Source of the DNA: Euprymna scolopes
Taxonomy: Eukaryota > Mollusca > Cephalopoda > Sepiida > Sepiolidae
Direction of reading: 5' to 3'
Length of the DNA stretch: 52,360 nt
Assembly: GCA_024364805.1 (NCBI GenBank)
Contig: CM044488.1
Location: 45,594,113 to 45,646,472, forward strand
The stretch's first letter is position 1, and each line of letters starts with the position of its first letter. The notes beneath the pieces were generated by a model, which saw only the letters and a program-made list of their open reading frames with translations, was not told where the DNA came from and did not search any database. Below, in pieces: positions 10,455 to 20,654 of the stretch. Position numbers and translations under genes: made by a program.

Positions 10455-11029
10455 GAGAAATTGAATTACAAACTAAACATGTCTGACCAAGTCTTCATCT
10501 TTCTTTTAAGGCCATCCTTACTTATTTTCATGTGTTCCTTGGTCTTCCTTTGTGAACTAAATCTGCTGCCTCAACTGTTCTACATCTAACTCAAAAACTC
10601 TCCTCCATACTTTCAATATGACCATATTAGTAAAATTCCCTGTTCAACACATATCTGACTATAGTGTTCAGATTTAATCTTCCTCCGAGGTCATTCGATC
10701 TAGATTAGATTTAATTACACATCCATCATATTCTCATCATTTTTCTCCATGCAACGCATGTCCTCATCTCTCACTGGCCAGATTTCACCTCCAAACATCA
10801 TGACACTACATGCACATATCTGATGAACTTTTCCCTTAGTCAACATTCATAATATTTTGCTGGTTAGTAATGGTAGAAGTTCCCTGAACTTACTCTATCC
10901 ACTCTTGCCATCACACTAACACCTGCACCATCTTGTGCTCCAATAGTATCACTAAGGTCACAAAACTTGTGAACAACCTCAGTATTTTCGCCATTTAGAT
11001 ATACTTTCTCCACATCCAAGTTTTCATCC

Positions 11030-11034
<5 letters not shown>
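10455..11034 (-). pseudogene. LINE family B, 3' end of reverse-transcriptase ORF (relic)
   Basis: On the minus strand the frame at about 10866-11030 reads DENLDVEKVYLNGE, then HKFCDLSDTIGAQDGAGVSV, then MARVDRVSSG. Past a break the next part reads ICACSVMMFGGEIWPVRDED, then MRCMEKNDENMMDV. This is the region C-terminal to the reverse-transcriptase core in a non-LTR element (usual form: YLGDTIGA, DSVxARI, SETWPxxxED, R.ER.D.RM.RWMC). Another copy lies at 33625-34200. The two agree to the end: AGGAAGATTAAATCTG, TAGATGTAGAACAGTT and GAAGACCAAGGAACACATG. The 5' side is cut by a (TA)n tract. Nothing catalytic remains. Clade not assigned. Confidence 0.7.
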
Positions 11035-11092
<58 letters not shown>

Positions 11093-11104
11093 ATATATAT
11101 ACAC
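11035..11104. repeat. (TA)n microsatellite
   Basis: About 70 bp of nearly pure TA with one TT interruption, directly at the 5' truncation of the minus-strand LINE relic. Confidence 0.95.
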
Positions 11105-11548
11105 ATCTTGCAACAAACTGGTTATAAACTTTTTAAATAAACTTACATAAACTTTTTCAGTCTACCAGTAATTCTACTGCACTTACTGTGAACTCAATGC
11201 TTACAAGGACAAAAAAAAGTTTCATCAGATTCCCTTTTTACAAACCGAGTGAGGGGATTTTTCACTTTTGACAACCATTGATTCTTACTCTGGTCTTGTT
11301 AACATTTACTCTCGAACCTTTACTTTGATAACATGCATACAAATCCAACATGTTCTAACAGATAGACGGACTGGGTATGACCGTTAAAAGATTACAATTA
11401 GAACTATGTATCAGGATAAACAGGAAGTTGTGATTAACATGTAGTACATAAGCTGGTCAAATCTTTTTTTAGTTCCGAGAGAGCAAGAAATGCGGTCATC
11501 TTTTGGAACAGCAGTTCCTTTCCCATATAGAGGATAAGTTGCGATGTA
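11105..11548. other. No gene seen
   Basis: Non-coding sequence between the TA tract and the SINE-like repeat. Nothing recognised. Confidence 0.4.
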
Positions 11549-11973
11549 CATCTATAATATAAATGTCACCTGTCTGTTTAAATGTATGCATGTCTGCCTA
11601 AAACTTTCAGAGGCGACAGGTTTTCACGAGATCGGTATCGTTTTGAAGCTCGACCCTTCAGATGACAAATATCGAAGAATTGGCTAAAAACATTAATTCC
11701 TTCATCCTTAACTGGGCACTTTTCTAGAAGGAGGGGTCGCTTTTTTTGCCGATATTTTCAAAAGTTATCCCCTTTTTCGATAGACTAGCTTTAATTTAAA
11801 CCTTCGCCACTTCCAGTTTGCCGATGGATGTAACGGCAAAGACGTCACTTTTTTTTTTCATTCTTTTCCTCCTTCATGGTACGGGTTCGAGCCTGCCTGC
11901 CTACTACCACTTTTTTTTTCTTTTTTTGCTTAACACACACCTCCAAACACTCGGGCAATGCCAAGCATAGTAT
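11549..11973 (-). mobile_element. SINE-like repeat with tRNA-like segment (full-length copy)
   Basis: This is the reverse complement of 51059-51479 over its whole length. Shared marks, in plus-strand order here: TATAATATAAATGTCACCTG, GCGACAGGTTTTCACGAGAT, AAAACATTAATTCCTTCA, TTAATTTAAACCTTCGCCAC, GGTTCGAGCCTGCCT, AACACACACCTCCAAACACT, CGGGCAATGCC. GGTTCGAGCC is a good Pol III B box and lies 3' of a possible A box (ATGTAACGGCAAAG) on the plus strand. The internal tRNA-like part is therefore antisense to the arbitrary element direction used here. No open frame exists. A retroposed or Pol III-derived origin is inference; a rolling-circle or DNA element is not excluded. Confidence 0.65.
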
Positions 11974-12971
11974 ATCATAAAATAGATTTAAAAAAAAAAT
12001 TTAAAAAAAAAACAAAAAACAAAAAAAAAAAACCCTGAAAGTATTGTTAAACTGCAATGATTTTTATAACTTCAATCATTGTTGTCATTAAGCAAACTGG
12101 AACAAGAGAGAAATAAACAGACAACATTATCCACTAAGCAACAACTATGTGTAAACAAAAGACAGAAGAAGCAGGAATGAAATTCAAAAGGTAAGCGATC
12201 TGAGGTTTTAGAACATTTTGCAACCTATACAGTGAAGGGTTTGGATTTACATTGACAAGTGCAGTAAACTTATCTGGGCACATTTCGTGGAAGTACTTGT
12301 AAAACAAGCACTTAGATGCAACACTACAACAGAGACAAGCAATTTAACAATGATAGACAGTGCAGAATCTATCCGATTAAGGCCTTTTTTAGGCACTCTG
12401 TCCAAGAGGGAGAGACAAATGGTTAATGCACCAGATGAGATGTGGCAACTATAATCTCTATAAAGCCACTATTTATCCATGCATATGGAAGAGTGGTGGC
12501 TTTAAAAAGATATTGGCAGGTGTGAGTTTTCTAGCTTGGTAAAGGAAGCCCATCTTCTTTGCAATATCTTCTTTATCAATTCCAATTCAATTTAACTCGC
12601 TATCCCTCCAGAATTTTTTTCTCACTGTTGCTATTTGCCAATATTATAGAAAAAGAAGGAAGAAAGAGGCAGATTAAACAAAGCAGTAATCGAGAAAGTG
12701 ATTACTTTTGTTTGTCAATAAAATTAGAATAACAAAAATAGATACTATATAAAATGGGGGGGGGTGTCAAGGCGATAGATAAACTAAAAAAAAAAACAAA
12801 AAAAAAACAGGTCACTTTGTAAGTTAATAGCAAGTTGCAGCTCTTAGAACAATTAAAATGAAAGATTTTTCTTTTTTTGTTTTTAATTCGATTGCTAAAT
12901 TGAAGCCCATCCCCTTTGACCAAACTTTAACAAAAAACAAACAAAAAAAAACAAAAAAAAAAAAACAACAA
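11974..12971. other. No gene seen; A-rich sequence
   Basis: Includes A-rich stretches at about 11990-12032 and 12909-12967 and a G run near 12756. No frame with coding character. Confidence 0.45.
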
Positions 12972-13325
12972 CACCCATCTAGCTACAACGACTATCAATA
13001 GTTTTCCGTCAGTCACTATCTGTGTCTAAATCTAAATGCAAATTCCATGAACAAAGCTTTTTTCTAAGAACTGCCCACCTGTGGAACTGCTGTTGACCCG
13101 CTTTCCAGCTGACTACAATATGGTCATCTTCAAGTCCAATGTAAACAAGTTCTTGTCGAGCCCCCCCCCCTTCTCAAATAATCCATTTCTACTACATTTC
13201 CACTACCAACTATTAAATCGCAACAGCGTATTACCATACATACCGTGACTACCATACATTCATTAATCCTTATCCTCGAGTTGCTTTTGGGCCTTGATAA
13301 GTGGCGACTCCCATGTAAGAAAAAA
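12972..13325 (+). pseudogene. Jockey-type LINE, 3' terminal fragment
   Basis: Matches the end of the LINE at 41160-42185. Shared segments include CATCTAGCT, CTATCAATA, TGCAAATTCCATGAACAAAG, AACTGC.CACCTGTGGAACTG, TTTCCAGCTGACTACAATAT and TGGGCCTTGATAAGTGG. The coding part is the last 50 or so residues of the ORF2 protein (KFHEQSFFLRTAHLWN type), followed by the 3' UTR and an A-rich tail at about 13318-13328. It is 5'-truncated, as most LINE copies are. Confidence 0.8.
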
Positions 13326-13328
13326 AAA

Positions 13329-13427
13329 TACTTTGTTATTAAAACAAAGGAAAATAAGCTTTAGAGAAACAACCATTGATTAACTCAGCTTTAGTATAAT
13401 AATAGATATGTATATCATATACATGAA

Positions 13428-13464
<37 letters not shown>

Positions 13465-14040
13465 GATACTGAAACAAAAATTGCCATACTGTTCAACAAT
13501 CTCACACTCTGCACATCAGCTGTCAACGGCTAATCTCCTTGCATAACCAATAATATATTTGGAATCAGCAGGTTCCTGCAGATGTTTTAGCTTGGCTAAA
13601 ATGATTACAAAAGTTTTGTTAAGCTGTTATATGTTTGTTATAGAAAAGATAACAGGTAGAAATTCAAATCCAGTTTTATAAGAGTTAAATCTTTCTAGGA
13701 ATTTAATAAGATCCAAATGTTCCTCTGATTCCATCTAGGATCACCAGATTTCAATTATTGCTTACAAGAATGAAATTGGAAACCAAGAATTATATAGAGA
13801 CCAAACCACTTCCCCCTTCCCTCCCAAGTAAAATATGACAAGGAATTCAATGGTATTTATTGTGCATAGAAGAGGTTTATCAAGGTTTGTTTTATATTGT
13901 GGAGTTTAAATTCACACCGAACATCCATAAACAGCAGGACAGCATTTTAATTTTTTTTATTTATAAAATAAATGAAATACAAAAATCGTTCAGGTTTTGG
14001 AGTTCTCATTAATTCTCAGGCAACATTAATAATGCATACT
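13329..14040. other. No gene seen; poly-A tract
   Basis: A pure A tract of about 34 bp at 13429-13462. The remainder is AT-rich and non-coding. Confidence 0.45.
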
Positions 14041-14046
14041 AATGGT

Positions 14047-14320
14047 ATGTTTTTTTTTTTTTTTTTATGGCACATCAACTCTTCTTTTAATGCAGAATCT
14101 AATAATTTTGAAAATAGGTTTTTTGTTTCAAGATCTGTATGTCTTCAAATATTCATTCATGGTTTTTGGTTTGGTTGTTTTGTAGAGGAAAATTGTTTTC
14201 ATTTTGCAGAACATGATTGAGTTTTGTAAAGGGAAAGGAAAAATAAAAAACAATAACATCAATGTTTGGTGCATTTCAGGTCAGGAAACCAGTATCTTCA
14301 GACAGTATGATGCAGTAGCT
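14047..14320 (+). repeat. Dispersed repeat A
   Basis: Blocks GGCACATCAACTCTTCTTTT, TGCAGAATCTAATAATTTTG, TTCATTTTGCAGAACATGAT, TGAGTTTTG, CAATAACATCAATGTTTGGT and GTATCTTCAGACAG recur in order at 37160-37425, inverted at 30255-30625 and in part at 7722-7840. The 82-codon frame through it is not kept in the other copies. No terminal inverted repeat or tRNA-like head seen, so class unknown. Confidence 0.6.
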
Positions 14321-15600
14321 AATAAATAAACAAAAAGTTGGAGGGTATTTTGTTTAAGAACATATCAACGTTTTGATTATTTAATAATGGGAACTATTTT
14401 TTTAAACGAACTTCTAAAAGACAAAAAAGAAATCGTAGTACTTAATCCTTAAATAGGCAGAAGAGATTCATAACTTTCCCAAATTTTATTAGTTTGTTGA
14501 ATAATAAATAATTTGCTATTCATCTCATGATAGATTCATAGACCAACATTACAACAAAAACGGAGCACTAGGCATTCAATATCATCTCAAATCTATCGTG
14601 TACCGAAAACCTATGCGAGATCACATGTGTGGCTAGAAGAGATGGGGGTAACAGAGATAGGCAGCTGGTAGAAAGTTTGTTAGGTAAACACCACATGTAG
14701 CAAATGTCATAACATGGATGCGAGAGTTAAGGGTCCCAAAAATCCATAATAAAAATACACCCTGTTGCTAGCAGAAGAGAAGGCAATGACAACAGCCCAA
14801 TAGAAGAGCCTTTCTTCAAATCTTGTATGCTTTTGTGTCCAACTTTAATTCCAGTGAATTTATCCCTGGAGACAACCACAGGAGGAGTCAGTGAGGATTG
14901 CCATAATTGAACATGCGAGATGAGGTATTTTTATGAATGATCATGTATTTTATCTGGCTGTGATTTGTGAACTACAAGACTTCCCATATAGAGATAGGTA
15001 TACGTAAAAAGTTATGTTAGCCATATTTGTTATCCAGTAATACTGGGTAAATAATACACACACGCACACACACATATAGGCACTATTATAAAAGGAACTG
15101 TGTGAGGGAGTTCATTCCCTATGGACTCAAAAAATAACCGGCCAGATTTTTAATGAAATTTCACACAAAGGTACTTATATGCCTGGAAGTGTTCTTAAGT
15201 AGGTTTTGTATCAAGATATCTTTGATAAGTATCGATTATCTGAAATAATCCAATGAAAGGAACAGGTGATTTTGACAAAAACCATGATATAGGACTTCTG
15301 CATTTTAAACTTCAATTCAAACCATTATATATAAAAAATAATTTCATAAAATTAACAGTAGGTTCTCTACAGTGCAATGTAGACTACAATTTATTGTGGA
15401 TTAAATCACTGTGGGAAGGCATGTGAAGCTTTTTCCCAGCGCACGAACTAAGGAACAGGGTCCCAATAAGCAATCAAACAATTTGACTGAAAAATGAGTG
15501 ATTTCGCTGATTTCGATAACAATAAAAATATGGGAGTGTGAGACATTTGTTGATCATCATTCAATCTCGGGCAATGTTGAGTCTCCCTTCTACTATATAT
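14321..15600. other. No gene seen; unassigned sequence
   Basis: Non-coding with a short (CA)n near 15055-15075. No similarity to the other repeats noticed. Confidence 0.4.
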
Positions 15601-15954
15601 ATATGATAGTTATGGAATTAAAAAGCCAGCATAGCGTGGGGGGGGACTAAAAATATTTTATATGTTGACCAACATTTCATCTATGTATGTTCAAAGCCTT
15701 TCTCAAGATGACTGATTTGAAATGAAACGCACAAGTTAAAATTTGAAAATATGTGATGCGTCTATGACGTGGAAAGATAATTTTGCTACTTTGAATTTTA
15801 ATGTGCATGCTTTAAAAAAAGTTTTAAAATAAAATCTATGCGCCAGATATTTCAAATTCTAATGTTTTCTTCATGTCAGCCATCTTGAGTAAATTTCTGA
15901 GCAATAAAGATGAAAAATTGATGAACATATAAACATTTTATTTCTTTCTCTTGC

Positions 15955-15967
<13 letters not shown>

Positions 15968-16015
<48 letters not shown>

Positions 16016-16020
16016 GAGAG
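15968..16020. repeat. (GA)n microsatellite
   Basis: About 40 bp of pure GA followed by GACAGACAGAGAGAG. The minus-strand frame across it encodes a serine/leucine string and is not a gene. Confidence 0.95.
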
Positions 16021-16680
16021 AAACGTTGCATAGTTTGCTTGAAGCATTGTGTGTCTAAAATATGTTATGGAAACATGAATTAAAAATAAAACAGAAAAAT
16101 AAGACAATTTTTTATATTCAAAACTTCTAAGACAAAGCCTGAAATTTGCTAAAACTATACCTGATGTCCATCCCCATACACACATGAATCAATTTTCATT
16201 TCCCTCACAATTGTACATAATGATTAAAAAAAAAAAAAAAGTTTTCTCAGTTCAACAATCCGAGTGCTGTACATAATTTCATTATTATTTATATACTAGC
16301 TGGCAGCCCGGTGTTGCCTGGTTGTACAATACACTTAAACATGATATTTGAGTTTATGCAGATTGCACCTGTATTATTATAAAATCAATCATCTATTGAA
16401 TATTATATATTACAAGGAATAATTTGCTCAGTGGACTAATTTGCAAAAAAAATAAAAATAAATAAATAATAATGATAATGTCGTTCATCAAATTCTGTCT
16501 GTGTTTGTTCACACTATCACGTCAGCCGATATTTGGGCTTGATGAATGCTCTGGAAAAGTCACTTCTGATTAATGTTTATTTTTAAAATATGCCATCGAA
16601 GAAATGATTTGCGGCATTTTTAAATGGTATCTCTTCTATCGTAAATTGAACTTAATAGGAAAAAATTAAAATATAATGGT

Positions 16681-16753
16681 GAGGTAAACCCGGGCTTGAA
16701 CAGAGGGACCATTCGATCTGTAGTTGAATGCTCTACCACTAAGCTATATCTCC
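16681..16753 (-). pseudogene. tRNA-Cys-like pseudogene
   Basis: Read on the minus strand: GGAGATATAGCTTAGTGGTA (A box and D arm, closely like animal tRNA-Cys), then GAGCATTCAA, CTACAGA, TCGAATGGTCCCTC, TGTTCAAGCCCGGG (B box and T arm). D, anticodon and T arms can still pair with a few mismatches. The anticodon loop CTACAGA gives ACA where tRNA-Cys has CTGCAGA (GCA). The acceptor strands no longer pair well. It is therefore a decayed copy or the tRNA-derived part of the surrounding repeat, not a working tRNA. Confidence 0.7.
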
Positions 16754-16909
16754 AGATTATAATAAATCTGGGTTTTTTTTTTAAAGAAATGATTTGCTGA
16801 AATTTCTATTATCTCTCTTGCCAGTGAAACGTAAAATATTCCCCTATAAAAATTCTTTTTATAAAAGAGAAAAGCTATTTAATATCAGATTTTTTTCAAT
16901 TTTCGATAC

Positions 16910-16979
16910 TTGTACAGAAATTCATCATTAGATGAATTTCTGTACAAAAATTCATCATTAGATGAATTTCTGTACAAAA
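16910..16979. repeat. Tandem duplication of a palindromic 30-bp unit
   Basis: TTCATCATTAGATGAATTTC plus TGTACAAAAA occurs twice at 16921 and 16951, preceded by part of a third unit (TGTACAGAAA). Each unit contains GAAATTCATC and GATGAATTTC as inverted arms around ATTA, so the stretch can form two small hairpins. Confidence 0.9.
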
Positions 16980-17106
16980 CATATCTAAGAACACTGTCAG
17001 ACATATAAATTAACTTTGTATGAAATTTGTAAAAGATAGGTTCCGAAACGACTGAACCTATGAAGAAAGAACTCACACACGCAAAGTGACTTTATATAAT
17101 AGTAGA

Positions 17107-18100
17107 GGTAATACACCAAGGCATTGCATCTATGTAAGTTATCTCCTTTCACATACATACATTCTCGTAAAAAAAAAAAAATAACATCATTCAATCAGCA
17201 AAGATGGCGATTAGTGATTAATCTGATTTTACGCTGGTAAAAATCTAACTTTACCCATTTTAAAATGATTTATTCTAAAATCAAATGTCGCGCCTTTAAC
17301 TAAAACAGTAATTGTAAACAAATACATTTCAAAAAGTGAGATTCATTTTATTGATTTGAAGTTGACAATTATTCTCCATGGTTCATGGTAAGAGAATATT
17401 TATTGTTTGAAAAGGATTAAACTGCTACAATTTTAAATAAAGACAGTTTTTATTTAAAAGAATATTTAACTGACAATTACAATTATTTTTAAAAGAGTAA
17501 TTGTTTTTTTATTAGTATTGATTATGATCGACATCATTTCAAAAATAAATTAAACAGAATGATATAGAAATCACTGTAGAAATTTCACTAGCTATTATGT
17601 CAGTATGTGTTTATTAAGACTAGTCAATGATGATGGGTTCGTTTACTCAAATGAGTAACGCTTCCACGATGGGGAGACATAGGTTACAATTTGAAAGAAC
17701 AAGCATAGCAATATTTTTTTTTTAATATTAAAATTTTATGCACGGTCTGTTCTTATATTTTTTTTTTTTTTTTTACATATCCAACATTTTTTCACTTATT
17801 TTTCTTGGCAATTTATGACTATAAAAAATTGCAGTTTCACTTAATGCCATAACCAGCAAATTGTAGCATTGCTATAAATATAATTTACTTTCTTTCTGCC
17901 CGCTGATGAGAAGAATAGCATTATTTGAAACTCTGCAGAATAAGGACTTTGTAAATTGTTTTTTGGAGTATTCAGTCGAACAATAAATTTTGATTGTAAA
18001 TTTCAACTTACAGTTTTAATTCTCTTTCTCTTATTACAATTTTATTAATATATTTCTGAATTCATTTTTGGGGTTGTCGTGTGTTATTAGATGTTGGGAA
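17107..18100. other. No gene seen
   Basis: AT-rich non-coding sequence with T tracts near 17717 and 17759. No recognised repeat. Confidence 0.45.
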
Positions 18101-18107
18101 ATTAAGC

Positions 18108-18278
18108 TTTTAGGGGAAAACTGACGACATATAAACATTTCTCCTATCGAAAAAGCTCTAAACTGCAACTTATTACATGACATAACATATTTATTACAAT
18201 GAACCTTTTAGGGGAAAACTGACCACATATAAACATTTCTCCTATCGAAAAAGCTCTAAACTGCAACTTATTTATTAC
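18108..18278. repeat. Local tandem duplication, period 98 bp
   Basis: CTTTTAGGGGAAAACTGACG at 18108 and CTTTTAGGGGAAAACTGACC at 18206 both continue through ACATATAAACATTTCTCCTA and TCGAAAAAGCTCTAAACTGC. Over about 70 bases I see a single substitution, so the duplication is recent. Confidence 0.92.
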
Positions 18279-18486
18279 AAAACATCCCAAACCACTAACC
18301 TATTAATATGTAATAACACGCCATCAATGAGAATTTACTAAAAACTAATAATGCTGTATGTAATGCCCAATAATAAAATGTGTCTCTAAAAACAATACAT
18401 ATATGGGCATGACTAAAACTAGTATTTCTCACCGGCTTACATGTCACCTGTCTTCCTCTAACAGCTCCATTTACCAACATCTAGTA

Positions 18487-18960
18487 CAAGGCTCTACATT
18501 GCGAGTGAAACAGTCGCACTTGTGAGTGATTTTTCAAAGTGGCGACTAGAAATAAAGAAACGCTTATCTTTTGGCGATTGTATTTCTTTCACTGACGATC
18601 TTCCAAAGCTCACTACTGAGTGAAAAATATCTTTTCAACTTTTATTTTTAATAAAACGAACAAAGTTAAATTATTTAAACAATAAAAGTTTAATAGAACA
18701 ATATACTTTTTTTTTTAACGAAGGCTGTTTAAAAAAGCATCTGAAGAAATCAGAATGTTTATACCTTCAAGCATCAACATAAAAATTGTTGTATATTTAG
18801 AATTATACTTATTTAAAAATATACAGAAACATCTTTATGATGTACATACTCGTCATAGAACGAAGAAATCATATTCTAAAAATCATATGGGCTTGGCTAG
18901 TAAACGAAAATATTTAGTTGTCAAAGGTCAGCTAAAGATAAATTTGTCCATAGAGCTCTG
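18487..18960 (-). mobile_element. MITE with CARGGCTCTA-type ends and TAGTA flanks (family M1)
   Basis: The left end is CAAGGCTCTA and the right end, inverted, is CAGAGCTCTA. TAGTA is present directly outside both (18482-18486 and 18961-18965). The interior matches, on the opposite strand, 42670-43110 and 49455-49821: AGTTGTCAAAGGTCAGC, CTAGTAAACGAAAATATTTA, TGTACATACTCGTC, AAAACGAACAAAGTTAAATT, CACTCAAA-like CACT(T)GTGAG near the left end. No transposase frame. The terminal CAGGG-like motif is seen in hAT elements, but those usually have 8-bp target duplications, so the superfamily is open. Confidence 0.7.
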
Positions 18961-18965
18961 TAGTA

Positions 18966-19790
18966 ACATATGACACTCCAAAAAATGAATTCAGAAACAT
19001 TATTGCCATCCTCACGGTCTTAAATTGTAATCTGCATCTCCCCATCATCGAAGCCTTACTCATTCGAGTAAACGTAAACAGACCTACCAGGCACGATATG
19101 AAAGAGGAGAGGATCTCAATAAATTCATCGATTGCAATTTTGTAACGCATGTGCCTGATGATGACGACTCGTGAGAGGTGAAAACGTTTGTGGTTATGGC
19201 GAGTTGTTCAAACTCGAGCAGAAGGTTAAATCATTTGCTCTTCAAATTGAAAGGATGGATTGGAAAAGAAAACAAGCAGGAATTGTCATTGTTATTCAAC
19301 AAAAAATATATATAATAGATATTATATATATTATAAACAGTAACTTATATTCGGATTACAAATTGCAATAAACAAAAAAAAACAAAATAACAGATTTCAA
19401 TGATCCAAGAATTGCTCCCATTAATGCCAGTCTACAAGCAAGGATAATAGCGAAAAAAAGCATTATTGAAAATATTTTAAAAGGACAATTAAGCAACACA
19501 TTTTGTAGCCGACAGACCTCGACGGTATAAATGATTACTTACAGAGGCCATTACCTTAATCATAGGTCTGACATAGGTCGAAAAACTGGGTGTGTAGGTT
19601 TTGAACAACATAAAAAAAGACTAATTGAAACAAATGTAAAAAAAGAACAGATATAAAGTCTTGACAGCTTGAAAGAAGGTCAACATAAAAAAAAAAAAAC
19701 CCTACTAAACCGATTCACTGTTCATTGATGGCTGCTACTACTACTATCCATAGTAATATTCAAACACTACAAAATGGGGACTATGTTGTC
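18966..19790. other. No gene seen
   Basis: Short frames overlap on both strands around 18932-19371, none with a recognisable motif. (TA)-rich near 19305-19335. Nothing else assigned. Confidence 0.4.
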
Positions 19791-19794
19791 ACCT

Positions 19795-19860
19795 GCTTTT
19801 TTTTAATGGAAATTACTAGAGACAAAGTATGAAGCCGCTTGATGTAAGGAGCGAAAACTG
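19795..19860. repeat. Fragment shared with the MITE candidate at 29266-29460
   Basis: TTTAATGGAAATTACTAGAG, CAAAGTATGAAGCCGCTTGA and TGTAAGGAGCGAAAA match TTTAATGGAAATCGCTCTAA, CAAGGCATGGAACTACTTGA and TATAAGGAGCTAAAA at 29372-29426. This makes the 29-kb element a dispersed family. Confidence 0.55.
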
Positions 19861-20059
19861 ATTATTGCAAACACAGATGCCTATTGATCTTAGTCTTGAA
19901 AAGACCAAGGCTCTTGAAGCTACTGGAATAGGAAACTATTACAATGAGGTATTAAAACAGTGAATTGATGGATACCTCTAAACCAACGAGTCAAACAAGC
20001 TGGAACAAAGGAAGCAGGAAATAGATCAGACAAATTTGAGGAACACATACTATAATAAA

Positions 20060-20520
20060 TTGCTAGAGACCGCAAAGGTCAAGTTTTTTTTAATTTTGAC
20101 CCTTTGGCAGCCAAATTATCGGCCAAAAATCGATTAAAAAGCTTGCCCTATGTCTAAATACACTGTGTAAAATTTCAAATGCTTAGACCAAAAATTGGCC
20201 AAGTAATTTGGTAGAGACCGCAAAGGTAAAAATTTTTTGAACTTTAACCCCAATTTTGACTCCTTATCATTTGTTTTGGGTTCAAATCAAATTAAAAAGT
20301 TTGATCCATATCCAAGTAACCTACATCTAAAATTTCAAGTGTTTAAACCCAAAATTGGTGAAGGAGTTTGATAGAGTTTTCAAAGGGCAAATCTTTGAAC
20401 TTTGACCTTTTGGCAGCCACATTTCTGGCTGAAAACCGATGAAAAAGATTTTCTCAAATCTCAATACTCTTTATGTCAAATCTCGAGTCTATAGACTGAA
20501 AATTGACAGAGTAGTTTGAT
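20060..20520. repeat. Tandem array, about 155-bp unit, three diverged copies
   Basis: Units begin near 20065, 20214 and 20374 with AGAGACCGCAAAGGTCAAG, AGAGACCGCAAAGGTAAAAA and AGAGTTTTCAAAGGGCAAAT. Each continues through TTTGAC(C/T), TTTGGCAGCCA or its variant, an AAATC.ATTAAAAAG block, AAATTTCAA.TGTTTA.ACC, and AAAATTGG..AAG.A.TT.G. The array abuts the truncated 3' side of the LINE at 20545 through an (AC)n tract. The repeated text resembles the 3' ends of some non-LTR elements in style, but that is only an impression. Confidence 0.75.
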
Positions 20521-20654
20521 AGAAAAATGTACACACACACACAATTTCACTTTTATAGATTTCTCATCAAGAGCAGAGTCATCCATAAGAATTTCACTAA
20601 GAAAAGGGACACATCTACAATTGAAGAAAAATAGCCAAGTTTTAACACAACTAT

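Larger units (their letters stand above)
16295..17106 (+). mobile_element. SINE-like repeat with decayed tRNA-Cys inside
   Basis: The start, ACTAGCTGGCAGCCCGGTGT plus TGCC, resembles the terminal block of the 51059-51479 repeat (CTAGCCTGGGTGTT). The end, GACTTTATATAATAGTAGAGG, resembles its TTTATATTATAGAAG end. The interior is longer (about 810 bp against 420) and differs, except that it also holds a tRNA-like segment in the minus orientation. I infer a related element that captured or evolved from a different tRNA. No coding frame. Confidence 0.5.

Noticed and set aside
15871-16185. 104-codon minus-strand frame with a serine/leucine stretch resembling a membrane segment
   Set aside because: The stretch is the (GA)n repeat read in antisense; no homology signal around it.
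16681-16753. Functional tRNA gene
   Set aside because: Poor acceptor pairing, altered anticodon and location inside a repeat.
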